Assembly: GCA_022578605.1 (NCBI GenBank)
Contig: MU394116.1
Location: forward strand, 173,104-237,103
Length of the DNA stretch: 64,000 nt
Direction: 5' to 3'
Source of the DNA: Camillea tinctor
Lineage: Eukaryota; Ascomycota; Sordariomycetes; Xylariales; Xylariaceae
The translations under genes and the position numbers were made by a program. The notes beneath the pieces were generated by a model that was not told the origin of the DNA, did not search any database, and was given only the letters and a program-made list of their open reading frames with translations. This document shows, one piece after another, positions 34,701 through 48,874 of this stretch. The stretch's first letter is position 1, and every line of letters starts with the position of its first letter.

Positions 34701-37700
34701 CTTGTGTGGCCTTTACATTATTACTCCTTCCAGAAGAGCGTTCGTGCGATGTGATGGCGTACGCTGAGTCTGGAAAACCCCTATATTTCACTATCTACCC
34801 CTTTTTGTAAGTCGGATAATTATATGAGTGGAGTAAGCATATAGGATATAGGTTGGTATTGAATCAAAGGGGACACATAGGTAGCTATGAGAGTGAGCAA
34901 GATCTCCGTCTAGACGATCCAATAAGACTAAAGCCACATGGGGCATTAAAGCGGTCAGTACAATGTAACGCTGCCCAACACCACGGTAGGCTATGCAGTA
35001 AGTAATTAAGTCGTGGCATGTTGCTACCTCACAGCCTAGGACAATGATGTAACACAACATGTTCTATGATTCGAGGCTAGAAGCGCTTCTTGAGAAATTT
35101 GAATATATTTTACTTATTGGGAGAATATTTTGATATAAAGCTAAGGAACCGCAATATGGAAGCCTGCTCGATGCTAGGACAAACTTTCATGCGCATTCAA
35201 TGTTCGAGATCTGCTTGCATATGCAGGAGTGCCTTTTTCTCTCACCAATATAACCTGCAGGTAATATTTCGAAATGTCATCTACCAATAATGGCAATGCT
35301 GGGTAGGGGGGCTGAGAGGCAAGGCAGAATTATATTTATACACATACAAGTTGGATCTAAACCTTTGAATAAACATTTCTAGTGACAACAGGAGGTGGTA
35401 CTTGAAATAAAGCTCATAAGAAGAATAGGTGAAGTGTTCATAGTAAGGCGAGTCTGGCATTCTTGCAGTGAAAGCATGAATACCAATCCATCAAGCCCAT
35501 ATTATCTAGTCCTGAATGAGCTACTACGAATAGCTCTATACTGTAAAGAGATTTTAAAAATAATATTCTTATCAAAAGTACGCATTTTGAATTATGAAAT
35601 TGCAATTATATCTGTTTTATCTGCATTACGCTACTCAGGCATAACTGGAAGGTTTCCTTTATGTATATGATATTCAAGTTACTGTTTTGTGCTATCAGTC
35701 TTTCAAGGAAAACCGATGGATGGTTAGAAATATGACGTCTCAGATATGAGACCTGGGATCCCAACGATCTTTCAGGGATCAGACAGTACATAGATTTCCG
35801 GTAAACAAAGGGCTCATTTGTATACGCATGGATTACATCAAAGTGCACTCATATTTCTTCATATCCCGCAACAACAACAGCCCTACCATGGAGCGTAAAG
35901 AGCGTCAGGCGTCATGTAGCTCTGAGTTCTAGATAGCAGTACATATACCAACTCTGAGATGGATAAGAATAGATATCTAGTATATGTAAATACACGCACA
36001 ATATGAAAAGAGGCAGTGTACATATATGATCGGTACAAACAGAATGAGGGATATGCGGCGCATGAACAATGTGAAAGGAATTTCAACGTATCATATATTT
36101 ATTTGCCGGAAGATATAGTCGTCTCATGTTACTACATGGTGAACCTTGAATAAGTCCGCTTTGTTCACGAGCTTTACAACGTTCTTCCCTCAAATGTATA
36201 CCTGGGTTAGATGCGCATCCTTTTTACACCTTTATCCGATCCTCCTTAGTTGTAGAGATAATAATAAAAACATCTCATAATATAGTCTCACTCTTCGACC
36301 CATAATCATTTCCGGCAAGGTAATCAATATCAGTAGTAACTTTTTGTCGTGATGCCTCTTTTGCGCCTGACTATTCTAGGCTGATATTTCATTAGCCACC
36401 GTAGAAAATATACATCTTCATTCCCGTTCTCACTTTTCACCGCAAACTCCTTCTCTATACAATAGTAAAAGGCATGTCCTCTCTATCTCGAAGCTAACCC
36501 TGAAATGTACGTGGGTTATACGAGGCCAAAGTATTGCTCCAGCGCGGGGCAAATTCGGACGCGCAGGTATCGAACCGATCGAAACTTGATTATTCTGTTA
36601 TACAGGCATAACTCACACCAGCCAATATATTATAGAGAGGTACGGAAGTAGACGGTCATAGCTGACGGCTTTTAGAATTGTGCATGCTTGTGAACATTGA
36701 ATCTGCCTTGCAATCACATCACAGCCCCTGAACTAGCGGCAGCTAGCTTCATCACACCATAAGGGCAACGATGATTATGTGCTTCCAGTAATTGTGTAGA
36801 GCTTTAAGGATATGCAGGTTCCGATATAGACTATAACATGCTCGTTTCGTTATCGGGATCGGAAAATGTCACTACCCTCTCCCGGTCGACTTGGCTATTG
36901 ACTGCGCCTCCTTTTCGAACTAGGTATTAACTAAAACCGGAAGTCCGAATCGATAAAACATCTAATGGAAGTTATCTTTCCAGATAAAACCTTACGGACC
37001 TTCGGAAGTCCCAGAAAGAGTACTGAACCAGAGAAAACAACGTCGGAAGTCACAAATATACTACATAAACCGGCTCAACTTAGCCTGATTATAGCAAGCA
37101 TCATATCAAGCCGAGTTGAAAACGCCTTGCCATTAGTGAGACATAAATTCAATGAAACCAAATCCCTCTTTCTCATATACTTAATACCTGAGTAGGTGTT
37201 GTCCTTGGACTCTTGTGCCTGAGTAACGAGGTTTCAAGGGGGGCAAAGATTAATATCATACTACGACTATCAGAATTGATAATATATCTGCAAGAACACC
37301 ATTCCAAATAAACGTTCAAGTCGGACCCCCAATCTTTGAAACCAGATATCTCTAAGATTAGCCTAGGTATTCAACAAAAAATGGAAAAACTGTTAAAATT
37401 ATATGTAGTTTAGAAAATGGAGGTTTCCTGCTCACAACCGCCACCACCGCCCAAGAAAGTCACAAACATATCAAGATATGTGTGTATGTATTATCTTAAA
37501 TCCACATCTTACCAACATGTAAACTTCAAACTAATTCACTTCATACTTATTCTCAAGCCTTACCTTTTGGGACGTTCAATAAGCTCACTTCACATTTGAA
37601 TCCAATCCCCCCTATTATTAATACCATTAAAGGGGTTGCACCGAAGCTGTACAGCCCCCCAAATGATCATCATGAATTTCAAGAACATGTCAGAGCCCCG

Positions 37701-40473
37701 TTGAAAAGGTCTAGATTTACGGTCTACGGCCGCATATAGAAGTGTAGTCTTGACGGCAGATCGACGCAATAAAAGCAAGAGTTGATGCTCGTTGCCGATC
37801 CACAAATCATAGACTATAGGAAGCGGGAAACTACGCATATACTGCGACTAGCTTGATGATTGTTCGTCCCCCAATGACCGCGTTGTAGTCAAACCTACGC
37901 TTACCATTCCACTGATTCCGCGTACTTATTTTACGGCAGTATCAAATGTCACTATATACAGGCGTAATCCGTGGCATTGTCCCTACGAACCAAATTCCGC
38001 CCGGTTCCCGCTGAGAAATATCTGAGTACGTCATCATTGATGCATACTATGGTATATTTGGCTAGACGTTAACCGTCCAGTCCGACGTCAGTCTTAGTCT
38101 ATGGAGTATACTTAGACTGCAAGCCCCCATAGGTATCAAACATGTGATGGCGAGGCGCAAACTTCAAAGCCGTCCTAACACCACAACTAGTAACTCTATG
38201 GTTAAGATTCCAATTTTCCCTCAACTACGAATTCCTTCTTATGCAACGCGGGACACAGCTTCTCTGCCTTGGCTGGCGTAGTATAGTATAAGTAAAGTGA
38301 GCTGTTAACACTGCCCAGAACGTTTAAAACTGTATATGGACCGTGCTTGATACGAATAGATGTTCACCGCTGCGAATAGATCCACTCAACGCAAGTATTA
38401 TAATCCCCGTGAACGATCAGAATAATAAATCAGTGATTTGGCGTCAGCGGTAGTTCTAACCTAGCTAGGTTGCTAAGTTGTTAGGTGTTTCAATATCTCA
38501 TCGATTTTTAGTTCTTATTCTCGGTTTTCGTTTTCGTTTGTTGTTTTTTCCCTTGTCATAATGATTTTCGGTTTCCTGTAGTAAGGCTTTTTCCCCTTCT
38601 TCTTTTACCGAAGATCCCGGTTTCAACGAGGCCGGTATTCTTTCGCTTGTCGGGGGGAATAAGTATCCAAAGTCCGGTGATACTTGCTGTATGCTTTCGC
38701 TAGCGGACCACACAGAAGTACAACATTGCGGCGGAGACGATCCTACAGGAATGTAAATGAAGTATCGACTTGCTTATATTACCAACTTCAGTAGTTCTGA
38801 AGTTAGGTTAGTAGATTCCATTTCGAGGTAGTCCAAGGCCCCAAAGCGCCGCACGTAGATGGGAATCCACCGACTGACTTTTTACCAAGCCACGCGATTA
38901 CTCGACTAGCCAACGCGTCGGTCTTGGAGTCATTCTTGAAGCTAGAACACCATTTGATAAAAATCACCACTAAGGTTTAAAAAGCCACCCTTTCTAGGTG
39001 GTTGCGAGTGAATGGGCCAACGCTACCAAGCTTGGTATATACACGCCTGAACGGACATTGAAAGAAATTCACGTTATGCCCTCTTATAATTGTCTACAAA
39101 AACGGCCCCTAGATCTGTGGTAAGGTCGAATAAACAAGTAGATGCCACGAACGGTCTGGGTTTCTAGTGCAAGTATATGTTTTATATCCTACACCTTTGT
39201 ACCTAGTGTCCCGCTGCATATCATATAGTTCTGACAGCATGCAGTTGGGTCGCGATGCTGTTTTCCCAGCATCGAGTATAAACAACGCCTCGATTGGCTG
39301 AGACTAAACCTCTAATCCCCGTATAAATACATGCGGGCTACAGGGTTGCATTAGATCTGGATTCAACTTGCAGGGTAGCAAGTTACGTGCGCGTCGCTGG
39401 CGAATCAAAACCGGCTCTTGTTTTTGCACTTCTACACAGCCTCAGTCGGATGCCTCTTGGCGCAGCAAAAGAGACAAGGAATTTTATCGCCATCATCCAA
39501 CCCCCTCTTTCTCGTCTAAATCAAGTCAGGCAGGAGGAGGGCTTTGTTGCAATAATCACATGTGCAAATTCAAGATATGAAGCGGAGAGAGTCTAGGCCT
39601 AGAATTTAGGAAGTTGTGCAGTATCATGGCGTTTGAATCGAAGATAATAGTGATGAATCGTTGGCCATACATTCCAAATTACGTTGGCAAAGCGGCCTCC
39701 AAGATAGTCGCCTCACCCTAGTGAAAGTACAAAGCTGCACTGCCCCCCTTCAACTTGTGTTTGGCTCACTTTAGGCATTTGTCAGGTCAGTCAACGGACA
39801 CTGCCCATCCAAGGTGACGAGTTCAATCTGACAGCGTTTTTTCTGTAAGGATGGTTTGACACACCATGTCTCGTGGTTCTTTCTCAACAGAAATTTGAAT
39901 GCTTGTGTGTTTCGCCATATGCTGTCTCGACGATCATTCTTCAAGTGAATTCGGATCATAGACTTAACCTAGCGTAAAAAGACCTCAACAAGCTCCACAC
40001 GGACGAGACAACTAAGGAGGAAACCCGACCTCCGTTGTTAAACACAGCCGCAGACCAAGCAAATAGTGAGCTGGGCAACGGACAAACTTTGCTTGTCAAG
40101 GAATTTCGAGAGGCCACCATCTATTATACTCTGCCAAACATCCGTCTCCTCCGCCAGACATCAGCGCGGCAGTAGAAACAAATGAAGTGGAAATTTAATT
40201 CCTCAAACACCAAGCGGCTAACGTCATTTTGCCATCTTCAAGGCAGAGACCTCTCGCATAGCCTGGGCATTACATTACGCCTCAAGGCTTATCATATAAC
40301 CTCTCGTGCGGCCTCACACCGAGAACGAGACATTGTACAAGGACATAACTATCGACGACTATAAGCATCAAATCCTTATATCTGGCTTGATATTTTCTCA
40401 AAAATATACGTACATCAAGTCATTATCTACCATTACTTAGTAACCACCACGACGGCATATATTTATCATAGCC

Positions 40474-43400
40474 ATGGCTGCTCGTAACAGTCTGGCGCCA
40501 ACGACACTACAGGTAGACACTCGTGTCCGCCCGAGAAGTGATACAGCCGAAACAAGAGCCGTGACACCCTCCGGATCATTTGTGTCGAATGCCTCCAACC
40601 CATTCTTAACACCTGCTATCTCAAATCCGTTCCGGACGCCGGCCTCGTCGGACTGTGGATCAAGCGTCCTGGGTGTAGATGCAGAAAGCGCACTCCGTCC
40701 GGATCCCGGCACGGAAGCCGACTTTCAAGTCCAGGACAACCCATTTGCTTTTAGCCCCGGTCAGCTGAACAAACTTTTGAATCCAAAATCTCTAGATGCA
40801 TTCCGGGCATTAGGCGGGCTCACCGGAATTGCACGAGGCCTACAAACAGACATCGACGCTGGTCTAAGCATCGACGAGACGTCCGTCCGATCAAACGTAA
40901 CATTTGAACAAGCTGTGAGACGGACGTCCGACAAATTCCCAGAAACCTCAGAACGGACAGCGTCTGTATCTGAATCGTTCGGTGACCGCACCAGAGTTTA
41001 TGGCAGAAACATATTACCCTCAAAGAAAGCCACGCCACTGTGGAAGCTCGCGTGGAACGCGTACAATGATAAAGTAATTATTCTCCTGACCGTGGCGGCG
41101 GTAATCTCACTGGCTCTTGGTCTATATGAAACCTTTGGACAAACGCCTGCTCCCGGCGACCCCCCTTCCTTGGACTGGGTAGAGGGTGTTGCCATCGTTG
41201 TTGCGATTCTCATCGTCACGATAGTAGGCTCACTCAACGACTGGCAAAAAGAACGGGCTTTTGTCCGCTTGAACGCCAAAAAGGAAGACAGGGAAATCAA
41301 AGTTGTCCGTTCGGGTAAATCTTTTATGATAAATGTTCACGAAATCCTGGCCGGCGATGTTTTGCACCTCGAGCCCGGCGATCTCATCCCAGTTGATGGG
41401 ATATTCATTAACGGTCACGATCTAAAGTGCGACGAGTCTTCAGCAACCGGCGAGTCAGACGCTATAAAGAAAATGCCTGGCGAGCAGGTCATGTCACTAC
41501 TCGAGTCCGGTGCGAGCCCTAAGGGGCTTGATCCTTTCATCATTTCTGGCGCCAAGGTCCTCGAGGGAGTGGGCACATTCCTCTGCACCTCAGTCGGGGT
41601 TAACTCCAGCTTCGGCAAGATCATGATGTCTGTCCGCACTGAAATCGAGGCGACCCCCCTTCAGAAGAAACTCGAGAGACTCGCAGTAGCTATTGCCAAA
41701 CTAGGGGCCAGTGCAGCCATCCTGCTGTTCCTCGTGCTCCTCATTCGGTTCCTCGCTGGCCTACCGACGGATACGCGCTCGGGCCCCCAAAAGGCCTCCG
41801 TCTTCCTAGACATCCTCATCGTAGCCGTGACGATTGTTGTCGTGGCTGTGCCTGAGGGGTTGCCCCTGGCTGTAACCTTAGCACTGGCTTTTGCCACCAC
41901 AAGGCTCCTGAAAGAGAACAATCTAGTACGCGTTCTCCGCGCCTGTGAGACCATGGGCAACGCCACCACAATTTGCTCTGATAAGACGGGCACCTTGACC
42001 ACCAACCGGATGACCGTAGTAGCTGGGACCTTTGGCCGCTCGAATTTCGCCAAATCAGATGGCGAGAAAAGCAGCAGCGGGCACTCAGTGGCCCAGTGGG
42101 CGTCGGAGCTGAACCAACCAGCCAAGGATACTATTGTGCAATCGGTGGCCATCAACTCCACAGCCTTTGAAGGCGAAGAAAACGGGCAGGCTACGTTCAT
42201 TGGATCTAAGACAGAAACTGCCTTGCTCCAGCTGGCGCGGGATCATCTAGGCATGCAGTCGCTAGCCCAGGCTCGCGCCAATGAACAGACGATACAGATG
42301 ATGCCGTTCGACTCAGGCAAGAAGTGCATGGGCGCTGTGATCAAAGTAGGCTCCCAATACCGCCTGCTAGTTAAGGGGGCGTCGGAGATCCTCCTGGGCT
42401 ATTGCAGCGAAAAGGCTGACATTGAGACGCTGGCTGCAAGCACGCTTACTGGGGATGATCGTGTCGAGTTGACCTCCACCATCGACACGTATGCTAAGGG
42501 TTCTCTCCGTACCATAGGGCTCGTGTATCGGGATTTCCCCCAGTGGCCTCCCGTGCATGCAGAAATCGAAGACGGCAATGTGCAGTTTTCTTCGATCCTC
42601 AAGGACCTCGTGTGGCTTGGTGTTGTTGGCATCCAAGATCCAGTGAGGCCAGGCGTGCCGGACGCTGTCCGGATGGCTCAGCACGCGGGCGTCACGGTCC
42701 GCATGGTCACTGGAGATAATGCTGTCACTGCCCAGGCTATCGCAACTGAATGTGGCATATATACTGACGGTGTTATCATGGAGGGACCTGTCTTCCGAAC
42801 TTTGAGCGATGAGAAGATGGATGAGCTATTGCCCAAATTACAGGTACTCGCGCGATCTTCTCCAGAGGACAAGCGTATCTTGGTTGCGAAGCTCAAGTCT
42901 CTCGGTGAAACTGTCGCTGTTACTGGAGACGGCACGAATGATGCGCCGGCCCTTAAGACGGCGGATGTCGGATTTTCCATGGGTATTTGCGGAACCGAAG
43001 TTGCTAAGGAGGCCTCGGAGATCGTGTTGATGGACGACAACTTCACGTCCATCCTCACTGCCCTGAAATGGGGCCGAGCGGTCAACGACTCAGTCCAAAA
43101 GTTTCTTCAGGTAAGATATTTCATTTCATTATTTTTCTTTGAAAACCCTTAACTAATCTCGGATGTCTAGTTCCAAATCACCGTCAACATCACTGCAGTC
43201 CTGCTTGCCTTCATCTCAGCTGTTGTTGACCCGAATATGCATTCTGTGCTGACGGCCGTGCAACTCCTGTGGGTCAACCTCATCATGGACACCTTCGCCG
43301 CTCTGGCATTGGCTACGGATCCGCCGACGGATAAGATCCTCAACAGGCCACCGCAGCCTAAGAGCGCGCCCCTTATTACGGTCAACATGTGGAAGATGAT

Positions 43401-44070
43401 CATTGGACAAGCTATCTACCAGCTCGCCGTGACAATGGTGCTGCACTTCGCGGGATCAGCGATCCTGGGATACGCAGCTGACGATGACGCGCGGCAAACG
43501 CAGCTTGACACCATGGTGTTCAACACTTTTGTGTGGATGCAGATCTTCAACGAGTTCAACAACCGCCGGCTCGACAACAAATTCAACATCTTTGAGGGTG
43601 TTCACCGCAATAAATTCTTTATATTTATCAACATTATCATGGTCGGGGCTCAGGTCGTCATTATCTACTTCGGCGGCGCCGCCTTCGAAATCACTGCCAT
43701 TGATGGCACACAGTGGGCCATTTGCGTCGTCTCTGCCGTACTGTGCCTGCCCTGGGCCGTGCTCGTCCGGCTTTTCCCAGATGCCTGGTTTGAGAAGATC
43801 GCCGGAATAGTCGGGGCTCCGGTGGTGATCGCCTACCGGTTCCTTGGGAAGATGTTTGGAAAGATTGGCGCTCTGTTCAAGAAGAACAAGGAGTCAGCGC
43901 CGGCCGCAGACGAGGAGGTAGGAGAAAAGAGGGAAACCATACACATCAACTCAGGTATTAACGAGCTGGCACCTGAGATTATAATCTCCGAGGGGAGTGA
44001 CGCCGGGATTCATCCTACGATAGAAATAGAAGATATGGAACAGGGGCGGCGCAACGGATCGGCTGTATGA
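40474..44070 (+). CDS. pmc1: P-type calcium-transporting ATPase (PMCA/Pmc1 type)
   Basis: Exons 40474-43110 and 43171-44070 encode 1178 residues. The actuator motif TGES is at 325-328, VPEGLPLAV precedes the phosphorylation loop, the phosphorylated aspartate is Asp503 in SDKTGTLTTN, and the hinge GDGTNDAPAL begins near 818. QFQITVNITAV, LLWVNLIMDT and DPP mark the transmembrane segments of the PMCA branch. A nonconserved Ser/Thr-rich N-terminus of about 150 residues and a charged C-terminal tail flank the core. The enzyme uses ATP to pump Ca2+ out of the cytosol, into the vacuole in fungal Pmc1 homologues. The ATG sits in a good context (GCCATGG). The single intron is between FLQ and FQI, inside the membrane segment. 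Location and regulation are inferred from the family. Confidence 0.95.
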
Positions 44071-46122
44071 TCGGGTTTGTTTTGTTTACTGTACTGTTAT
44101 GTAGGTTATGTGTTTGTCTACTTTTCTTTTGTTACCATTTTAGATCACGACGTGTCACGATATGATGCCAGCGTTTATACCAGCTATGTATATACCTACA
44201 TACAATATATCTCTAGCATATATATTTACTATACAACTTCTAGAAACAGTTAGCTACTTACTTCTTTTAACATGTTAACAAGTGATTATTCTAATCCCTA
44301 TTCCACTTTAATTAATATCGACTTTTGTATTTCAATTCAACGTCATAATCTATTCCCTTTACACTCTATGTCCCACTCGTACGGTCACTTGATACCGTGT
44401 TAAGGGATATTAAGACTGTAAATACAGGATAGGATCGTGCACTAACAATCAACGCTGGAATTTACTCCCTTAGCGACCGAAAGTGCTTTGCGGTTTGCTT
44501 TGTGACGTAGTAAGGCATCCCCCCCTTGCTTCAAGATATAAGCCGGCTTTTGAGATATATTTTCCATATTTTCCATAGTTCCATAACTGGATTAACACCA
44601 GGTTGGGGTTAAATACGTGTTAATACCTGTTTAGTTATCGCCTTTTGTCCTTTTTTCTTTCTTCTTTTTCTTTCCCTATTCCTTTTGTTTTCTTTTCGCT
44701 TTCCTCTTGGTATTGCTACAGACTTCAGTGACCTTCTTTCCCCCTGGTCGTCATGGAAACGTACGTGTATAGGTTAGAAGTGTTGCCTTATGTGACATTG
44801 GAAACAAAAGAAAAGGTAACTTGATCACACAACGGTGAAACACGACAAGCCATACACCTATCTTAAGAAAGGCTGAATTTGCCTTACTATGTCCGTGCGT
44901 ATGTACTATTACTCTAGTTCCCAGTGCCCACTAGGTGGTAAATAAAAGATATCGATATGAATACGTAAATACTTACCCACCTACTTATTATCCATGTCTT
45001 TCAACTTTATAAGCACCAGCCCTCCATGTTTAGGTGACGTATGAGTCGGCGTTTCGCGCTGAAATCTGCCTCCTTTATAACGCTCGTGTACTTCCTGTTG
45101 TATGGCGTACCCCTACGGCCGTGTGGGGGTATAAGCAAGTTCTGCGCCGTACACATCAACCATACAACTAGGTACATAGTAATATGCGGTGATTGTATGT
45201 ATGCCTCAGGTATGGACGCAGACGGTGGGACGTTGCCCCGTGCGAGGGCAAACATGTCGTGGTTCGGGTACGGGTTCTCCAAATCCGTTCGGATCTGGCA
45301 CCTACAGTAGATAATATTCCAGCTTTGTGAGATACTTCGCCGTCCGCATAAGAAAGCTTCGGCCGATCATCGACCGGAGATACGGTATTTGCGGGCATAC
45401 TTAGAAAACGCCTGCCTAGACGGCTCTAGGCGTCGTATCAGAGCTGTAGAACGAGAATGTTAGGTTGGTAATATATTTAACTTCGGCCTTCGGACCTCCA
45501 ATCAGGATCCATTCTCAATAGAACCGCTGTCGCATTGCCGGTGGATATGTAGGATTGCGGAGAGGGGTGGAAGCCGGCTCTGTAAGCGCCCGGCATGTTG
45601 TATCCTTGAGTTCTACACTATCGGATCGATCTCCAGTACATCAATGATCATGTTCCCGAGATGTTTGACGAATCAGCTTGTCGGGATAGTTGAAGGAGGG
45701 GCGCAATGGATGGGAGCACCATAAGGCCATAGTGTAGGCTTAGATATGCGTTGTCGGTAGCGATGACGGCTAGGGATGGTTCACCCGCTTGGAATACTTC
45801 ATTAACGCCGACTTAACAGCGTCACCATCTCATTTGCACGGCCTGTGGATCGAATAGGCAGACTCTAGCTACATCGGTGCCGTAATACGTGTTATAAGAG
45901 GGATAAGTTCATCGTAGCCGGAGATAAATGATAATAAAAGCTTCAAGCGAGTAGCCGACCGCGCAAGGCCCGACGTCTATACATATATAGGAAGACATAT
46001 CAAGACAGCAAGCCGTCATTCGGCCTTTTCATCAATGGTATCGACGCGGACCGAGACTTGGTAATAAATAGGAGATAATTGGACATTCTCATTTTATTTC
46101 ATTCCCCATCACGGATACGGCC
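44071..46122. other. Intergenic region, Ca2+-ATPase 3' flank and P450 promoter
   Basis: No gene was found. Overlapping open frames near 45.0-45.4 kb on both strands have no recognisable content. Confidence 0.6.
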
Positions 46123-48039
46123 ATGGATGTATTTCAACAGCTCGCCGAGAGCAAGCTATACGCCGGAGGAGCTATAGTATTCCTAGCACTTTTCGTGGTA
46201 AGAGGACCTCTAAGTCTCCAAAAATGATTGCATGTTAAATATGGCATAAAATGTGTATACAACTACTAACCGCTACTGCTTCTACTTTCATTAGGTGGCA
46301 GTTACTGGTCTCAACGACCCCTTGGCCCATATACCTGGCCCTTGGTATGCGAGATGGACCGGCCTCGTCGCAGCACTGAACGCCTTAAGAGGCCGGAAAC
46401 CGGGCTATATCGAGACTCTTCATCGCAAGTATGGTGAGTTATACTAGTCTCTCGACCTAGATGCTTATATTATCCAATAGCTCTTCCCTTCTCACCCCCC
46501 CTTTTCTCCCTCAACCAATACATGTGCACTCTTAGCTAAGTAACAACACCCAGGTCCTGTCGTCCGTGTTGCACCCGGCGAGGTCGACTTCTCTAGCCCG
46601 GAGGCCGCACAAGAAATCCACCGGATCAAGAACGGGTTTCGGAAGGCGAACTGGTATCGCAACCTCACGCCGATGCTGACGAACATAGTCAACCTGGTAG
46701 ACATAGAGGCGCACCGGAGACTCCGGCGGCTCCTCTCAGCGCCGCTGTCCGAGACAGGGCTGAAGAGCTTCATGTCCCAGATCGACCGCAAAGTGGACAT
46801 GGCTATGTCGGGCATGGCCGCGGAGGCGCGGGAGAACCCCAATAACACGGTTGACGTGTACAAGTGGTTCATCTTCATGGCCGCGGACGTTATCGGCGAG
46901 CTCAGCTTCGGCGAGTCGTTCCGCATGTTGGAGCACGGAAAGGTAAAAACATCCTACGCTTTTAACAAAACGGAATAGTAGTCAAAGGTATTCATTAACG
47001 AAATTACAGATGAACCAATACGTCGCGGACATGCAATCCGTCGCCGCCGCCGGCGCCGTGCGGGTTACCTTCCCGACGCTCACTCGCCTCTCAATGCGCC
47101 TCCCCTTCCCGCTCCCGCTCTTCCAAAAGCCCAAGCAAACCGCCCTCGCAATGCGCAGCTACGCAACCCAATCCCTCGCGCGCCACCGCTCCCTCGCCGC
47201 CGCCAACGCCGACGCCGCGCCGCCCACCCTCCTCTCGAAGCTCTACCTCGCCGGCGGCGCCGACGAGCTGACTCCCGACGAAGTGCGCGACAACGCGCAG
47301 GCCTACATCGTAGCGGGCAGCGACACGACGTCCAACACGCTCACGTACCTGGTCTGGAGCATATGCCGGGACGCCGAGCGCGGCGGCAACATCCGGGAGC
47401 GTCTGCTCGCGTCGCTCGCGCACCTGCCCCCCGACTTCGGCGACGAGGACCTGCGCGGCGTGGCGTACCTCGAGCACGTGGTCGACGAGACGCTGCGCTT
47501 GTACCCGGCGGTGCCGGCGCCGCTGCCGCGCGTGGTGCCCCCCGGTGGTGCGGAGCTGGCCGGGTACCTCGTGCCCGAGGGGTACGTGGTGTCGGCGCAG
47601 GCGCGCAGCTTGCACTTGAACCCCGAGGCGTTCCCAGAGCCGGAGCGGTTCGCGCCCGAGAGGTGGGAGCACGCGACGAAGGCGATGAGGGACTCTTTTA
47701 TGCCGTTTGGTGGGGGTTCGCGGAGTAAGTCCTGTCTTGTTCTTTCTTGCAACCCCCCTTTCTTTACTCTCCCTTATTCTCTTCTGGTTTTTTCCCCCGT
47801 CATCTTTTGTTCCTGGTGATAATTAAATGACTAATCTAATATGTACGATATGAAAAAAAGTCTGCATCGGTTTGCACCTCGCGCGTATTGAACTTCGACT
47901 GGCTACGGCGCGGTTCTTCCGGGCCTTCCCCAACGCCACGGTATCTACGGCCAGCGGCATGTCTGACGCGGATATGGTCCCGGAAGAGTACTTCCTGATC
48001 GTACCTAAGGGCCACCGCTGCCTTATCAAGCTTTTCTAA
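46123..48039 (+). CDS. Cytochrome P450 monooxygenase
   Basis: Five exons, 46123-46197, 46295-46433, 46554-46942, 47010-47724 and 47861-48039, encode 498 residues in frame. A hydrophobic N-terminal segment (about residues 12-28) anchors the protein in the ER membrane, followed by the IPGPWYARW proline hinge. The I-helix oxygen-binding motif AGSDTT is at 303-308, the K-helix ExxR is ETLR at 361-364, PERF follows, and the heme loop FGGGSRICIG places the axial ligand at Cys441, with the codon for its Ile split by the last intron. Coding GC is much higher than in the surrounding intergenic DNA, especially exon 4. Substrate is unknown. No biosynthetic neighbour adjoins it, so it stands alone here. 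Confidence 0.95.
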
Positions 48040-48874
48040 GGAGAGGTATATATATGGTTAGCCGATCAAAAAGTAATGAATGGATTTCGGGTCGTGATTT
48101 ATTACGAGTCCCGGAATCAGTCGAAAAGGGTCTAGTATTCCGGTATAAGAAAACTACGGTATTCACAATGTTAATCTCTTCTCTACTGATATAATTCTTC
48201 AAAGGTATACTTACGTTTTAAACAACAAGGTTATACGGGCATAGGTGATAGGGAAAAGCAGAAGGGGAAGATGGATAAAAATATAAGAACATGTCAACTC
48301 GGGAATCTATCTACCTACTGGACTTGATGTACGTAGGTAATCATATGTAAACAAAGCTTACCATGAGTCCTCATTACAAACAAAGCGATGGCCAAGCAGA
48401 TATTATGAAGATATCAGAACCCAACCTATGCAACTCAAGTTCACATAGGTATGCATTTATACTATCGGAATGGTACACACTCATGAGACCAGTTAGGAGC
48501 TGTAATATCACCTACCTCTTCTTAAATGAGAATACGACACAAGAAAAACGAGACAATTCACTGGTTGATAAGCGTTAAATGTACTATAATTGCATAAAAA
48601 TGCATAGATATATTTGTGCAATGAATTGAATCCCATCAATATATCCATCCAGCCCGTTCATGACAAGGATGGATGATGAATGAATGGAGGAATGGGGGCA
48701 TGGGTATCGTAGCACACCGCACCGACGACACCTTATGGGGGGCGTCATTTGGTTTCGTGTGCCATGCTCATTTCGCTTATAAAAAGAAAAGGGGGTAATA
48801 ATGATCCTATGTATATATATCAACCATGTGCTTCCCTTATTTCTCACTTCGCCCTTCTCTATCCCATCTAGCTA
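48040..48874. other. Intergenic region between convergent P450 and sirtuin
   Basis: No coding evidence. The genes converge, so this is shared 3' flank. Confidence 0.6.

Larger units (their letters stand above)
31108..40473. other. 9.4-kb gene desert
   Basis: Apart from the permease promoter at the left and the Ca2+-ATPase promoter at the right, no gene is supported. Open frames are short, lack recognisable domains and do not join through splice sites. The sequence is moderately AT-rich. A GC-richer island near 34.2-34.45 kb looks like a decayed repeat fragment, and a tRNA-like B box occurs near 36.57 kb; neither is called as a gene. A possible isolated exon at 32259-32331 (minus) is unsupported by neighbours. 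Confidence 0.6.

Noticed and set aside
34217..35060. Possible LTR beginning TGTCAGGGCC and ending in ACAACA
   Set aside because: No target-site duplication or second LTR is seen, so it is not annotated as an element.
36541..36640. tRNA-like sequence on the minus strand with a GGTTCGATACC B box and CGTCCGA
   Set aside because: The T stem has mismatches, no matching 5' acceptor strand or clear anticodon arm is found; at most a tRNA relic.
39368..39596. Short overlapping open frames after a TATAAA-like box near 39324
   Set aside because: Neither protein has recognisable features and no second exon joins in frame.
47091..47672. 193-codon minus-strand open frame
   Set aside because: Antisense to the GC-rich P450 exon 4; high GC removes stops in other frames.
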